NCBI RefSeq assembly: GCF_009498215.1
Contig: NZ_CP043498.1
Location: 1,240,001-1,304,000, forward strand
From: Rhizobium grahamii
GTDB lineage: Bacteria; Pseudomonadota; Alphaproteobacteria; Rhizobiales; Rhizobiaceae
Length of the DNA: 64,000 nucleotides
Direction: 5' to 3'
In this document: positions 54,214 through 63,868 of the stretch, piece by piece
Position numbering within the stretch: position 1 is the first letter of the stretch
How the letters are laid out: the number at the start of each line of letters is the position of its first letter
Made by a program: the position numbers and the translations under genes
The notes under the pieces: generated by a model
What the model was told of the DNA's origin: nothing
The model's input: only the letters and a program-made list of their open reading frames with translations
Database searches by the model: none

Positions 54214-56283
54214 TCAGATGTCGAGATTTTCCGCGAAGGCGGCCCGATCCTGAATGAAGCGGAAGCGTGCTTCCGGCTTCGTTCCCATCAGATCGTCGAC
54301 TGCCGTCCGCGTTCCCTCGAAATCCACCTCGTCAATCAGCACCCGAAGCAGCGTACGCTTGCTCGGGTCCATCGTGGTTTCTTTCAGCTGCGCCGGCAGC
54401 ATTTCACCGAGACCTTTGAACCGGCTGACTTCAACCTTCGCCTTGCCTTTGAACTCCGTCTCCATCAGCTCTGCGCGATGCGCGTCGTCGCGAGCGTAGA
54501 TGGACTTAGCGCCCTGCGTGATCTTGTAGAGCGGTGGAACGGCAAGGAAGAGATGTCCACCGCGGATGAGCTCCGGCATCTCCTGATAGAAGAATGTAAT
54601 CAGCAGCGATGCGATGTGAGCACCGTCGACGTCGGCATCGGTCATGACGATGACGCGTTCGTAGCGAAGATCTTCCTCGCGATATTTCGAGCGGGTACCA
54701 CAACCGAGTGCCTGGCCGAGATCGGTGAGCTGCTGGTTGGCGCCAAGCTTCTCGCGGCCGGCACTGGCGACGTTGAGGATCTTGCCGCGGAGCGGAAGGA
54801 TTGCTTGGTTCGCGCGGTTTCTTGCCTGCTTGGCGGAACCACCTGCCGAATCGCCTTCGACGATGAACAGTTCGGCGCCCTGTGCCGTGTTCTGAGCGCA
54901 ATCAGCGAGCTTGCCCGGCAGTCGCAGCTTCCGCACGGCGGTCTTGCGGCTGACTTCCTTTTCCTTGCGGCGGCGCAGACGCTCTTCCGCACGCTCGATC
55001 ACCCAATCGAGCAGCTTGGCCGTCTCGTTCGGATTGTCAGCGAGATAGTGGTCGAAGGGATCGCGCAGCGCGTTTTCGACGATACGCTGCGCTTCGACGG
55101 TCGCAAGCTTGTCCTTCGTCTGGCCGACGAATTCGGGCTCGCGGATGAAGACCGAGAGCATGCCGACGGCCGAGATCATCACGTCGTCCGTGGTGATCTG
55201 CGCCGCGCGCTTGTTCTGCGTCAGTTCGCCATAGGCTTTGAGGCCTTTGGTTAGCGCGATGCGGAGGCCGGCCTCATGCGTGCCGCCTTCAGGCGTCGGG
55301 ATAGTGTTGCAGTAGGAGTGAACCTGCGGATCGCCGCCGTACCAGGTGATCGCCCATTCGAGCGAACCGTGGCCGCTGGTCTTCTCCGTCTTTCCGGCGA
55401 AGATCTCGCGGGTGACAGTGAACTCCTTGCCCATCGTCGCCTGCAGATAGTCCTTCAGGCCGCCGGGGAAGTGGAAGACCGCCTTGTCAGGAATTTCGCC
55501 ACCCTCGGGCACGATACCCGGGTCGCAGCTCCAGCGGATTTCGACGCCGCCGAACAGATAGGCCTTGGAGCGCGCCATGCGGAACACCCGGCCGGCATCG
55601 AACTTGGCGTGATCGCCGAAGATCTGCGGATCCGGATGGAAGCGGACGCGAGTGCCGCGACGGTTGTGGACGTCACCGAGGTCTTCGAGGCCGCCCTGCG
55701 GAATGCCGCGGGAGAAGCGCTGGCGATAGAGCTTGCGGTTTCGGGCCACTTCGACTTCGAGCACGTCGGAGAGGGCGTTGACGACGGAAACACCGACGCC
55801 GTGCAGACCGCCGGACGTCTCATATGCCTTGCCGTCGAATTTGCCGCCCGCGTGCAGCTTCGTCATGATGACTTCGAGCGTCGATTTTCCGGGAACCTGC
55901 GGATGGTTCTCGACCGGAATGCCGCGTCCGTTGTCGGTGACCGTCAGGTAGCCGTGGATGTCGAGATGAACTTCGATGAAGTTCGCATGGCCGGCGACGG
56001 CTTCGTCCATCGAATTGTCGATGACTTCGGCGAACAGGTGATGAAGCGCCTTTTCGTCCGTGCCGCCGATATACATGCCCGGGCGCATGCGCACCGGCTC
56101 CAGGCCTTCAAGAACCCGGATCGATGATGCGCCGTAGTCTTCGGTTGTCGCCGGCGCGCGCACCGGTGCCGCCGGGGCAGGGGCTATTTCCGCGACGGTC
56201 TTTGTCGCTGGTTCCGCCTTCGGCGCATCTTCGCGCCTGGAAGTCGAAGGCATTCCGGAAAAGAGATCGTTGCTATCGTCCAT
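54214..56283 (-). CDS. parE: DNA topoisomerase IV subunit B
   Basis: A 689-residue type II topoisomerase B subunit with a 45-residue Ala/Pro-rich N-terminal extension. The ATPase domain has VIDNSMDEAVAGHANF, DNGRGIPV and GGLHGVGVSVVNALS. The TOPRIM domain has EGDSAGGSAKQARNRANQAI and TDADVDGAHIASLL. The C-terminal tail (ENLDI) is that of ParE rather than the longer GyrB. The protein works with ParC to unlink daughter chromosomes; no parC is in the window. It is convergent with the OsmC gene. Confidence 0.93.
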   Translation of the reverse strand: MDDSNDLFSGMPSTSRREDAPKAEPATKTVAEIAPAPAAPVRAPATTEDYGASSIRVLEGLEPVRMRPGMYIGGTDEKALHHLFAEVIDNSMDEAVAGHANFIEVHLDIHGYLTVTDNGRGIPVENHPQVPGKSTLEVIMTKLHAGGKFDGKAYETSGGLHGVGVSVVNALSDVLEVEVARNRKLYRQRFSRGIPQGGLEDLGDVHNRRGTRVRFHPDPQIFGDHAKFDAGRVFRMARSKAYLFGGVEIRWSCDPGIVPEGGEIPDKAVFHFPGGLKDYLQATMGKEFTVTREIFAGKTEKTSGHGSLEWAITWYGGDPQVHSYCNTIPTPEGGTHEAGLRIALTKGLKAYGELTQNKRAAQITTDDVMISAVGMLSVFIREPEFVGQTKDKLATVEAQRIVENALRDPFDHYLADNPNETAKLLDWVIERAEERLRRRKEKEVSRKTAVRKLRLPGKLADCAQNTAQGAELFIVEGDSAGGSAKQARNRANQAILPLRGKILNVASAGREKLGANQQLTDLGQALGCGTRSKYREEDLRYERVIVMTDADVDGAHIASLLITFFYQEMPELIRGGHLFLAVPPLYKITQGAKSIYARDDAHRAELMETEFKGKAKVEVSRFKGLGEMLPAQLKETTMDPSKRTLLRVLIDEVDFEGTRTAVDDLMGTKPEARFRFIQDRAAFAENLDI

Positions 56284-56488
56284 GAGCCGTTCAGAACTTT
56301 ATCGTTTGTGGGGCGGCCATCGATCGGGCCTGACCCAAATTCACCGCTTTTGATGTCACGCTTACGAATCAGAGAGATTGTGCCAGAAAGCACTTTCACA
56401 CGCGACGCCGCCGCTCAGGCGGATTTATTCAGAAATGGTTTGCGTTGAAGGGCGCGGAATGGCAAGCGCCCAGACACATCAGGGAACC

Positions 56489-57379
56489 ATGCGCATGCGA
56501 ATGTCCACAAGTCATTGCACAATTGTCACTGCAATTGCGGCCTTTTTTCTGGTGATTGGCGCCGGAGCAGGCGCCACAGCCGATTTGCCGCCCTTCAAGG
56601 ATGATCTTTTCTCCGCGCAGACGGTGTTGCAGACGTCGAGCGACGGTGCGTTCGACATCATCGACTACAACGAGATGCGCGACATCAATGGTCGCGATCA
56701 GATCCCGGAAAAGCGCGCGCAGCAGAAATACGTCTCCCTCGGCGTGAAGAAACAGCAGCAGGATGAAACCTTGCAGCTCGACACTCAGAAGCTCGATGTC
56801 ACCAGGGTGGGGCCTGCGAATGGAGCGGCGTTTACGGTCATTTTCATCCACGGCCGGAACGGCGACCGGCGCCTCGGCGCGAACGACTACACCTTCGGCG
56901 GAAACTTCAATCGGCTGAAAAACCTCGTCGCGGGCAACGGAGGCGTCTATTATTCGCCGTCGGTGAAGAGCTTCGACAGCGATGGCGTGACGGCAATCGA
57001 GGGGCTGATCCGCTACGCTTCGGCTCAGGCTCCCGGCAAGGCCGTCGTCCTCGCCTGTGCATCGATGGGAAGCCAGATATGCTGGGGCGTCAGCCGTGAT
57101 GCGGACAGCGTGAAACGGCTGAGGGGAATGGTGATCATGAGCGGCGTCACCGATCCGGATTTCGCCAAAAGCCCGTTCTTCAAGGCAAAGCTTCCGATCT
57201 GGTTCGCGCATGGCAGCCGCGATCCCGTCTACGCGGCCGCTGATCAGCAGGCGCTCTTCGAAAAGCTTCTGAAAACAGGCTATCCGACCCATTTAACGCT
57301 TTACCAGACCGGCAATCACGGGACGCCGATCCGTATGATCGACTGGCGCCGGACGCTGAACTGGATTTTGGGGTCGTGA
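56489..57379 (+). CDS. Secreted alpha/beta-hydrolase
   Basis: About 296 residues from the ATG at 56489 with a Sec signal (IVTAIAAFFLVIGAGAGATA). Hydrolase landmarks are the oxyanion strand VIFIHGRNGDRRLGAND, nucleophile elbow CASMGSQ (the first Gly of GxSxG is Cys), Asp in HGSRDPVYAA and His in TGNHGTPI. In-frame starts at 56378 and 56459 precede the signal and are not favoured. It is likely an esterase or phospholipase-like enzyme in the periplasm; the substrate is unknown. Confidence 0.82.
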   Translation: MRMRMSTSHCTIVTAIAAFFLVIGAGAGATADLPPFKDDLFSAQTVLQTSSDGAFDIIDYNEMRDINGRDQIPEKRAQQKYVSLGVKKQQQDETLQLDTQKLDVTRVGPANGAAFTVIFIHGRNGDRRLGANDYTFGGNFNRLKNLVAGNGGVYYSPSVKSFDSDGVTAIEGLIRYASAQAPGKAVVLACASMGSQICWGVSRDADSVKRLRGMVIMSGVTDPDFAKSPFFKAKLPIWFAHGSRDPVYAAADQQALFEKLLKTGYPTHLTLYQTGNHGTPIRMIDWRRTLNWILGS

Positions 57380-57536
57380 TGGCCAGCTGCACGATTTTCA
57401 GCAACATCGGCCTCGAATTTTAAGCATTTGCGCGACAAAAGGCCGATATTTCCCTCACGTAAGGGTACGTAACCTTTTCATCGACGGCTGCTTTTGCTAA
57501 GGCCCGCTCGGTACTTGAAAGTTTGGGAAGGCTGGC

Positions 57537-58307
57537 ATGACACCTGATGTGCGTCCGCTCGTGGCGGGAAACTGGAAAATGAACGGCACACGTGCCTCCC
57601 TCGACCAGATCAAGGCGATTGCCGCAGGGGTCGAAGGCCCGCTTTCTGCGAAGGTTGAAGCGCTGATCTGCCCGCCGGCGACGCTGCTCTATGTCGCGAC
57701 AGCACTTTGCACAGACAGCCCGCTCGCGATTGGCGCGCAGGATTGCCACCAAAACCCGTCCGGCGCCCATACCGGCGACATCTCCGCCGAAATGATCGCA
57801 GATTGCTTTGGGACCTACGTGATTGTCGGGCATTCCGAGCGTCGCACCGACCATGCCGAGACCGATCATCTGGTTCGCGCCAAGGCAGAAGCTGCCTTCG
57901 CCGCTGAACTGACGGCGATCGTCTGCATCGGCGAAACAGCCGACGAGCGCAAGGCGGGCCAGACCCTTGATATCATCAAGCGCCAGCTGTCAGCCTCCGT
58001 GCCAGACAGCGCGACGCCTGAGAATACTGTTATCGCCTACGAGCCCGTATGGGCGATCGGCACCGGTCTCACGCCGACTGTCGAAGATGTCGAGAAGGCA
58101 CATGCCTTCATGCGCTCCGAACTCGTTGCGCGCTTCGGCGACGCGGGCAAGAAGATGCGCATCCTCTATGGCGGCTCCGTCAAGCCAAGCAACGCGAAGG
58201 AGCTGATGGGCGTCGCGAACGTCGACGGCGCGCTGATTGGCGGCGCAAGCTTGAAAGCCACCGATTTCCTCGCCATCTACGGCGCATACGACGCGTTGCT
58301 TGCTTAG
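57537..58307 (+). CDS. tpiA: Triose-phosphate isomerase
   Basis: A 256-residue glycolytic enzyme interconverting dihydroxyacetone phosphate and glyceraldehyde-3-phosphate. Active-site segments: GNWKMNG (Lys), [10 protein letters not shown] (His), [14 protein letters not shown] (Glu base) and [10 protein letters not shown] plus GGASLK for phosphate binding. It begins the tpiA-secG-pyrG block common in Rhizobiaceae. Confidence 0.96.
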   Translation: MTPDVRPLVAGNWKMNGTRASLDQIKAIAAGVEGPLSAKVEALICPPATLLYVATALCTDSPLAIGAQDCHQNPSGAHTGDISAEMIADCFGTYVIVGHSERRTDHAETDHLVRAKAEAAFAAELTAIVCIGETADERKAGQTLDIIKRQLSASVPDSATPENTVIAYEPVWAIGTGLTPTVEDVEKAHAFMRSELVARFGDAGKKMRILYGGSVKPSNAKELMGVANVDGALIGGASLKATDFLAIYGAYDALLA

Positions 58308-58414
58308 AGGCGTGTATATTCCGAGCCGAAGGGCTTGGAATAGCGGATTACCTCATGTAAAGAGCGCCAGAATTTTGCTTTGTGCCCGCCGTTCGCGTGG
58401 GCAGGACTGGACCC

Positions 58415-58963
58415 ATGCAAACCGTTTTGATTGTTATCCATCTTATGATCGTGCTGGCGCTTGTCGGCGTCGTGCTTATCCAGCGCTCGGAAGGCGGCGG
58501 CCTCGGTATTGGCGGCGGTTCGGGCTTCATGTCTGCCCGCGGCACAGCCAACGCCCTGACGCGGACGACCGCAATCCTGGCGACGCTGTTCTTCATCACG
58601 TCGCTCGCTCTCGGTATTCTGACGCGCTATGAAAGCCGTCCGACGGATATCCTGAACCGTATCCCGGCAACAGGCGGGCAGGGTAACGGCATCCTTGATT
58701 CGCTGGGCGGCCAGAACGGCAACGCCGCTCCGGCTCCGGCGGCACCACAGAGCAACAATGGCGTACCGACCGGCGGCGAAGCTGCTCCGGCTCCTGCGGC
58801 GACGGCTCCGGCAGCACCTGCTGCTCCGGCGGCAACCGCCCCCGCGGCTCCGGCTGCATCGGCACCTGCCGAAACGGCTCCGTCCACTCAAACTGCTCCG
58901 GCAGCACCGCAGGCCACAACGCCTGCCGCTCCGGCACCCGCCACCGTCCCAAGCGGACAGTAA
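58415..58963 (+). CDS. secG: Preprotein translocase subunit SecG with long Ala/Pro tail
   Basis: A 182-residue protein whose first 75 residues are a normal SecG: helix 1 (VLIVIHLMIVLALVGVVLIQ), the conserved RSEGGGLGIGGGSGFMSARG loop and helix 2 (TAILATLFFITSLALGILT). The remaining residues are a low-complexity Ala/Pro tail, including many APAA-type repeats. Such tails occur in Alphaproteobacteria and vary in length. A terminator follows and pyrG comes next. Confidence 0.93.
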   Translation: MQTVLIVIHLMIVLALVGVVLIQRSEGGGLGIGGGSGFMSARGTANALTRTTAILATLFFITSLALGILTRYESRPTDILNRIPATGGQGNGILDSLGGQNGNAAPAPAAPQSNNGVPTGGEAAPAPAATAPAAPAAPAATAPAAPAASAPAETAPSTQTAPAAPQATTPAAPAPATVPSGQ

Positions 58964-58983
58964 GCGGCAGCTAGAATAAACCG

Positions 58984-59014
58984 CCGGCAGGCCCTCGGGT
59001 CTGCCGGTTTTCTT
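58984..59014 (+). terminator. Rho-independent terminator of secG
   Basis: CCGGCAG (58984-58990) with CTGCCGG (59001-59007), followed by TTTTCTTTT. It lies between secG and pyrG. Confidence 0.85.
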
Positions 59015-59049
59015 TTGTTCAGATTCCACGCTGGCACCAAAAATTCTGA

Positions 59050-60732
<1,683 letters not shown>

Positions 60733-60751
60733 TCGAAGGTCTTCGGTCAAT

Positions 60752-60796
60752 TTGACAATATCGATTGCCGCCCCCATGTTACATGTAACAAGGAGG
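60752..60796 (+). promoter_or_regulatory. Promoter, palindromic operator and RBS of the MazEF-like pair
   Basis: TTGACA (60752-60757) is a good -35 box. Eighteen bases later a weak -10 (ATGTTA) lies within the perfect 14-bp palindrome TGTTACATGTAACA (60777-60790). An AAGGAGG ribosome-binding site (60790-60796) precedes the antitoxin ATG. A palindrome on the -10 is the classic place for antitoxin or toxin-antitoxin complex binding and autorepression; binding here is inferred. Confidence 0.75.
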
Positions 60797-60801
60797 CGGC
60801 A

Positions 60802-61023
60802 ATGCAATCTGACGTCAAGGCTCGCGTGAAGAAGAGACGAGACAGTCTCAGGGCCTCCGGCTTGCGGCCCGTGCAAATATGGGTCCCCGACACACGCCGC
60901 CCGGGATTCCTGGAAGAGTGCCGCCGGCAGTCGGCAGTGGTTGCAAAAGCGGATGCTGCAGACGTAGGCCTTCATCCTTTTATGGACGCGGCAATTGCCG
61001 ACATGGATGATGCTGACGAATGA
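60802..61023 (+). CDS. MazE-like antitoxin (DUF3018 type)
   Basis: A 73-residue, strongly charged protein: a basic N-terminal half (ARVKKRRDSLRASGLRPVQI), then WVPDTRRPGF typical of the DUF3018/MazE-like antitoxin family, and an acidic C-terminus (DMDDADE). It lies directly upstream of the toxin gene with an ATGA overlap and has an ideal ribosome-binding site. It is predicted to bind the operator and to inactivate the toxin. Confidence 0.88.
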   Translation: MQSDVKARVKKRRDSLRASGLRPVQIWVPDTRRPGFLEECRRQSAVVAKADAADVGLHPFMDAAIADMDDADE

Positions 61024-61343
61024 GGCGCGGCGATCTGGTGACTGTCGCCCTGTCGGGCGACTTCGGCAAACCCCGCCCGGCGCTTGTCATCCAGTCCGAT
61101 AGTTTCGACGCGACCGAAACAGTCACGCTTGTCTTGATTTCTGGAACGCTTGTCGATGCACCGCTGTTGCGAATAACGATCCATCCGGACTCGGGAAATG
61201 GTCTACAGAAACCTTCCCAGATCATGATCGATAAGACGATGACCGTCAGGCGCGAGCGAATTGGTCAGCACGTCGGCCGGTTGGGTGACGAGGCGATGAT
61301 TTCGGTGACACGTTCCCTCGCGCTGTTTCTCGGCATTGCCTGA
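61020..61343 (+). CDS. MazF/PemK-family toxin (endoribonuclease)
   Basis: A 107-residue member of the CcdB/PemK/MazF fold. RRGDLVTVALSGDFGKPRPA is the typical opening (RGD and K-PRPALVI segments), and PSQIMIDKTMTVRRERIGQH near the C-terminus is also conserved. It starts with an ATGA overlap on the antitoxin stop. The expected activity is sequence-specific mRNA cleavage. A GC-rich hairpin at 61416-61437 follows. Confidence 0.9.
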   Translation: MRRGDLVTVALSGDFGKPRPALVIQSDSFDATETVTLVLISGTLVDAPLLRITIHPDSGNGLQKPSQIMIDKTMTVRRERIGQHVGRLGDEAMISVTRSLALFLGIA

Positions 61344-61415
61344 GCCTCACCTGGTGGCTGACGAAAATCAATCATGAAGGGGCAATGGGTTTTCAGGCTG
61401 AGGAGTGAAACGGCA

Positions 61416-61437
61416 ACCCGGCGATCCCTCGCCGGGT
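61416..61437. terminator. Hairpin between toxin gene and citrate synthase gene
   Basis: ACCCGGCG (61416-61423) with CGCCGGGT (61430-61437) and loop ATCCCT. It lies between two convergent genes, and the plus-strand side is followed by CTCTATTT. It is a likely bidirectional terminator without a strong T-run. Confidence 0.6.
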
Positions 61438-61453
61438 CTCTATTTGGAAACCC

Positions 61454-62542
61454 TCAGGCCGCGCGTGGCAACGGACCGACATAGACCGATCGAGGGCGGA
61501 TCAATCGACCCTCCAACGCCTGTTCGCGGGCATGGGCGATCCACCCGATCGTCCGCCCGATTGCGAAGACGCCGGTGAAGGACTCGCGCGGGAAGCCTAG
61601 CGCATCGAGTAGCAATGCAGTGTAGAACTCGACATTGACGTCGAGCGGCCGGTCTGGTTTGCGTTCGCGGAGGATCGCCACGGCCGCCTGCTCGACCGAT
61701 TCTGCGAGCGCGATCCGCTTTCGATCAACCTGACCGGCCGACACGAGCGGGCGCAGAGCCTGTTTCAACGCGTCTGCGCGGGGATCACGGACCCTGTAGA
61801 TACGGTGGCCAAAGCCCATGAGACGTTCGCCTCGATCCAATGCCTGTGTCAGCCAGTCGCGTGCGTTTTCCCCACTGCCGATCGCGTCAAGCATATCCAG
61901 CACGGGGCCGGGCGCCCCACCATGCAGCGGCCCTTTGAGGGCGCTGATCGCGGCGAGCACCGACGAGGTAAGTCCGGCGCGCGTCGAGGCGATAACGCGG
62001 GAGGCGAAGGTCGAGGCGTTCAGTCCGTGATCCGAGATCGTCACCAGGTAGGCGTCGAGTGCGGACGTCTGTTCCGCGCTTGGTCGCCGTCCGGTGAGCA
62101 TCCGCAGGATGTCAGCCGATTGCGACAGCGTCGCGTCTGGCTCGGTCGGCTCGCGACCAGCCTGCAGACGGAGGATTGCCGGCAGGAAGACGGCTGGGGC
62201 CGCCAGCAGTCTCAGGGCAGCGTCGAAATCCTCGCCATCCGCCAGACGAGCGATGAGGGCACGCAATGCATCGACAGGCGGCAGCGCGAGCAGATCCGCA
62301 TCGAGCGACCGCACGTGAGCGAAGAGTTGAGTGCGCATGAAGCCGAGTTGCTGGCGCAATTCCGTCTCGGTGACCGGGCGCTCCATCAAGCCATCGAGCA
62401 AGAGAGTGGCAACGCTTTCATAGGTTGCCGTTGACGCAAGTTCATCGAGTGAGATGCCGCGAATGATCAGGCGACCAGCTTCGCCGTCGACATCCGAGAG
62501 CAGCGTTTCAGCCGCGATGACATCTTCCAAGCCGTTTTTCAT
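61454..62542 (-). CDS. Citrate synthase family protein
   Basis: A 362-residue protein of the citrate/methylcitrate synthase fold. Conserved segments: SDHGLNASTFASRVIASTRA, GPLHGGAPGPVLDML (substrate His), MGFGHRIYRVRDPRADALKQ (catalytic His) and IGWIAHAREQ near the end. At the usual catalytic Asp position (NVDFY in most enzymes) it reads NVEFYTALLLDALGFP, with Glu in place of Asp. It is probably a paralogue rather than the main gltA. It is divergent from the HTH-fused citrate synthase, sharing an 87-bp promoter region with a perfect palindrome. Confidence 0.88.
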   Translation of the reverse strand: MKNGLEDVIAAETLLSDVDGEAGRLIIRGISLDELASTATYESVATLLLDGLMERPVTETELRQQLGFMRTQLFAHVRSLDADLLALPPVDALRALIARLADGEDFDAALRLLAAPAVFLPAILRLQAGREPTEPDATLSQSADILRMLTGRRPSAEQTSALDAYLVTISDHGLNASTFASRVIASTRAGLTSSVLAAISALKGPLHGGAPGPVLDMLDAIGSGENARDWLTQALDRGERLMGFGHRIYRVRDPRADALKQALRPLVSAGQVDRKRIALAESVEQAAVAILRERKPDRPLDVNVEFYTALLLDALGFPRESFTGVFAIGRTIGWIAHAREQALEGRLIRPRSVYVGPLPRAA

Positions 62543-62582
62543 GGTGTTTCTCCTTTACGCTCAAAAGGATCGAGCCTAGATT

Positions 62583-62596
62583 GATTGACGTCAATC
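62583..62596. promoter_or_regulatory. Palindrome between divergent citrate synthase genes (candidate operator)
   Basis: GATTGACGTCAATC is a perfect 14-bp palindrome, centred about 47 bases from one start codon and 40 from the other. It lies where both divergent promoters must be. An outer TTGAT/ATCAA pair (62581-62585 and 62609-62613) extends the symmetry. The adjacent protein with an N-terminal helix-turn-helix is the obvious candidate binder. Confidence 0.6.
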
Positions 62597-62629
62597 TTGA
62601 CGAAATAGATCAATGTATGAGGTGCGATC

Positions 62630-63771
62630 GTGTGGCTGACGGCAGAGCAGGCGCTCGAAAAACTCGGCACGAAGCCGCAGACCCTCTATGCAAATGTGAG
62701 CCGTGGTCGCATTCGCGCCAAGCCTGACGTCGCGGATGTCAGGCGAAGCCTCTACAACGCCGCCGATGTCCAGCGGCTTGCGGAACGCAATGCGGGCCGG
62801 CGCAGGATCGAGACGGTTGCGGCGGATACGATCCAGTGGGGCGATCCCGTTCTGCCCTCAGCCATCTCCACGATCGTCGATGGTCGGCTCTACTATCGGG
62901 GGCGCGATGCGGCTCTATGGGCCGAGCGCGCATCGCTGGAGGAGACGGCAGCCCTCCTATGGAACTCTGCCGATGTTGGGCCGCGCCCGCCGCGCCTTCG
63001 GAAGGCGTGCCATCGCTCGATCAGGCTTTCTTGCTGCTGGGGCAGCGCGCACTACGCGACCTACCCACACTGGGTCGGTCGCTCAGGGTCCTGAAAATCG
63101 AGGCGCAGGATATCCTCTCGACTGTCGCAAGCGCTCTTGCTCCGGGATCGGCAAGCCTGCCATTGCACCAGCGGCTCGCGATAAGCTGGCATAGGTCGGA
63201 CGCTACCGATTGCATCCGGCGTGCGCTGGTTCTTCTTGCCGATCACGAACTGAACGCGTCGACCTTTGCGACCCGGGTCACGGCATCGTCGGGCGCGACC
63301 CTTTCCGCTGCGGTACTGTCAGGCCTTGCGACGTTGACGGGGCCGCTGCACGGCGGCGCGTGGCAGGGCGTTTTGTCGTTTATCGAGGAGGTAAAGGCTT
63401 TTGGTGCCGGGCTAGCCGTGCGCCAGGCATTGACCGAGGGCCGGTCGCTCGCGGCGTTCGGCCATCCCTTGTATCCGGATGGAGACATCCGGGCCAAGTC
63501 GCTATTGTCCCAATTCACAGTGCCGGAAAGTTATGCGGAACTTGCAGCGACGGGAGAGGAACTCGTTGGGGAAGGGGTGAATGTGGATTTTGCCCTGACG
63601 GCCATGTCAGCAGCCTTCAACCTCCCGGAGAACGCGCCGCTTGTAATCTTCGCACTCGCGCGGTCGGTCGGTTGGCTCGCCCACGCGATAGAGCAGGTGG
63701 AGAGCGGCCACCTCATCCGCCCGAGGGCGCGCTACACCGGTCCGGCGATAGAGACGACGCTTAAACTGTAG
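62630..63771 (+). pseudogene. HTH-citrate synthase fusion, frameshifted (one base missing near 62979)
   Basis: The frame opens at the GTG at 62630 with a MerR/excisionase-like winged helix in the first 55 residues (WLTAEQALEKLGTKPQTLYA, then NVSRGRIRAKPDVADVRRSL and YNAADVQRLAERN), followed by a citrate synthase domain. After codon 117 the frame is lost; the rest (ACRVP-free family sequence such as LDQAFLLLGQRALRDLPTLG and on) continues in another frame to 63771. Adding one G to the GGG at 62978-62980 restores about 380 residues. The catalytic motifs are present: HELNASTFATRVTASS, GPLHGGAW, AFGHPLYPDGDIRAKSLLSQ and the Asp in NVDFALTAM. The restored protein would be a full enzyme with a DNA-binding head. 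Confidence 0.85.
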
Positions 63772-63868
63772 ATCGCTCCTGATATCCGTTGACGTTTCCC
63801 TATGCGTGCTTCAGCAATCGACATAGATAGGCAGCGATACGATCGTGGTTCTGACGGAGGTGACGGAT

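Noticed and set aside
58740..58960. DNA repeat array in the end of secG
   Set aside because: The repetition is the coding of an Ala/Pro-rich protein tail, not a non-coding repeat.
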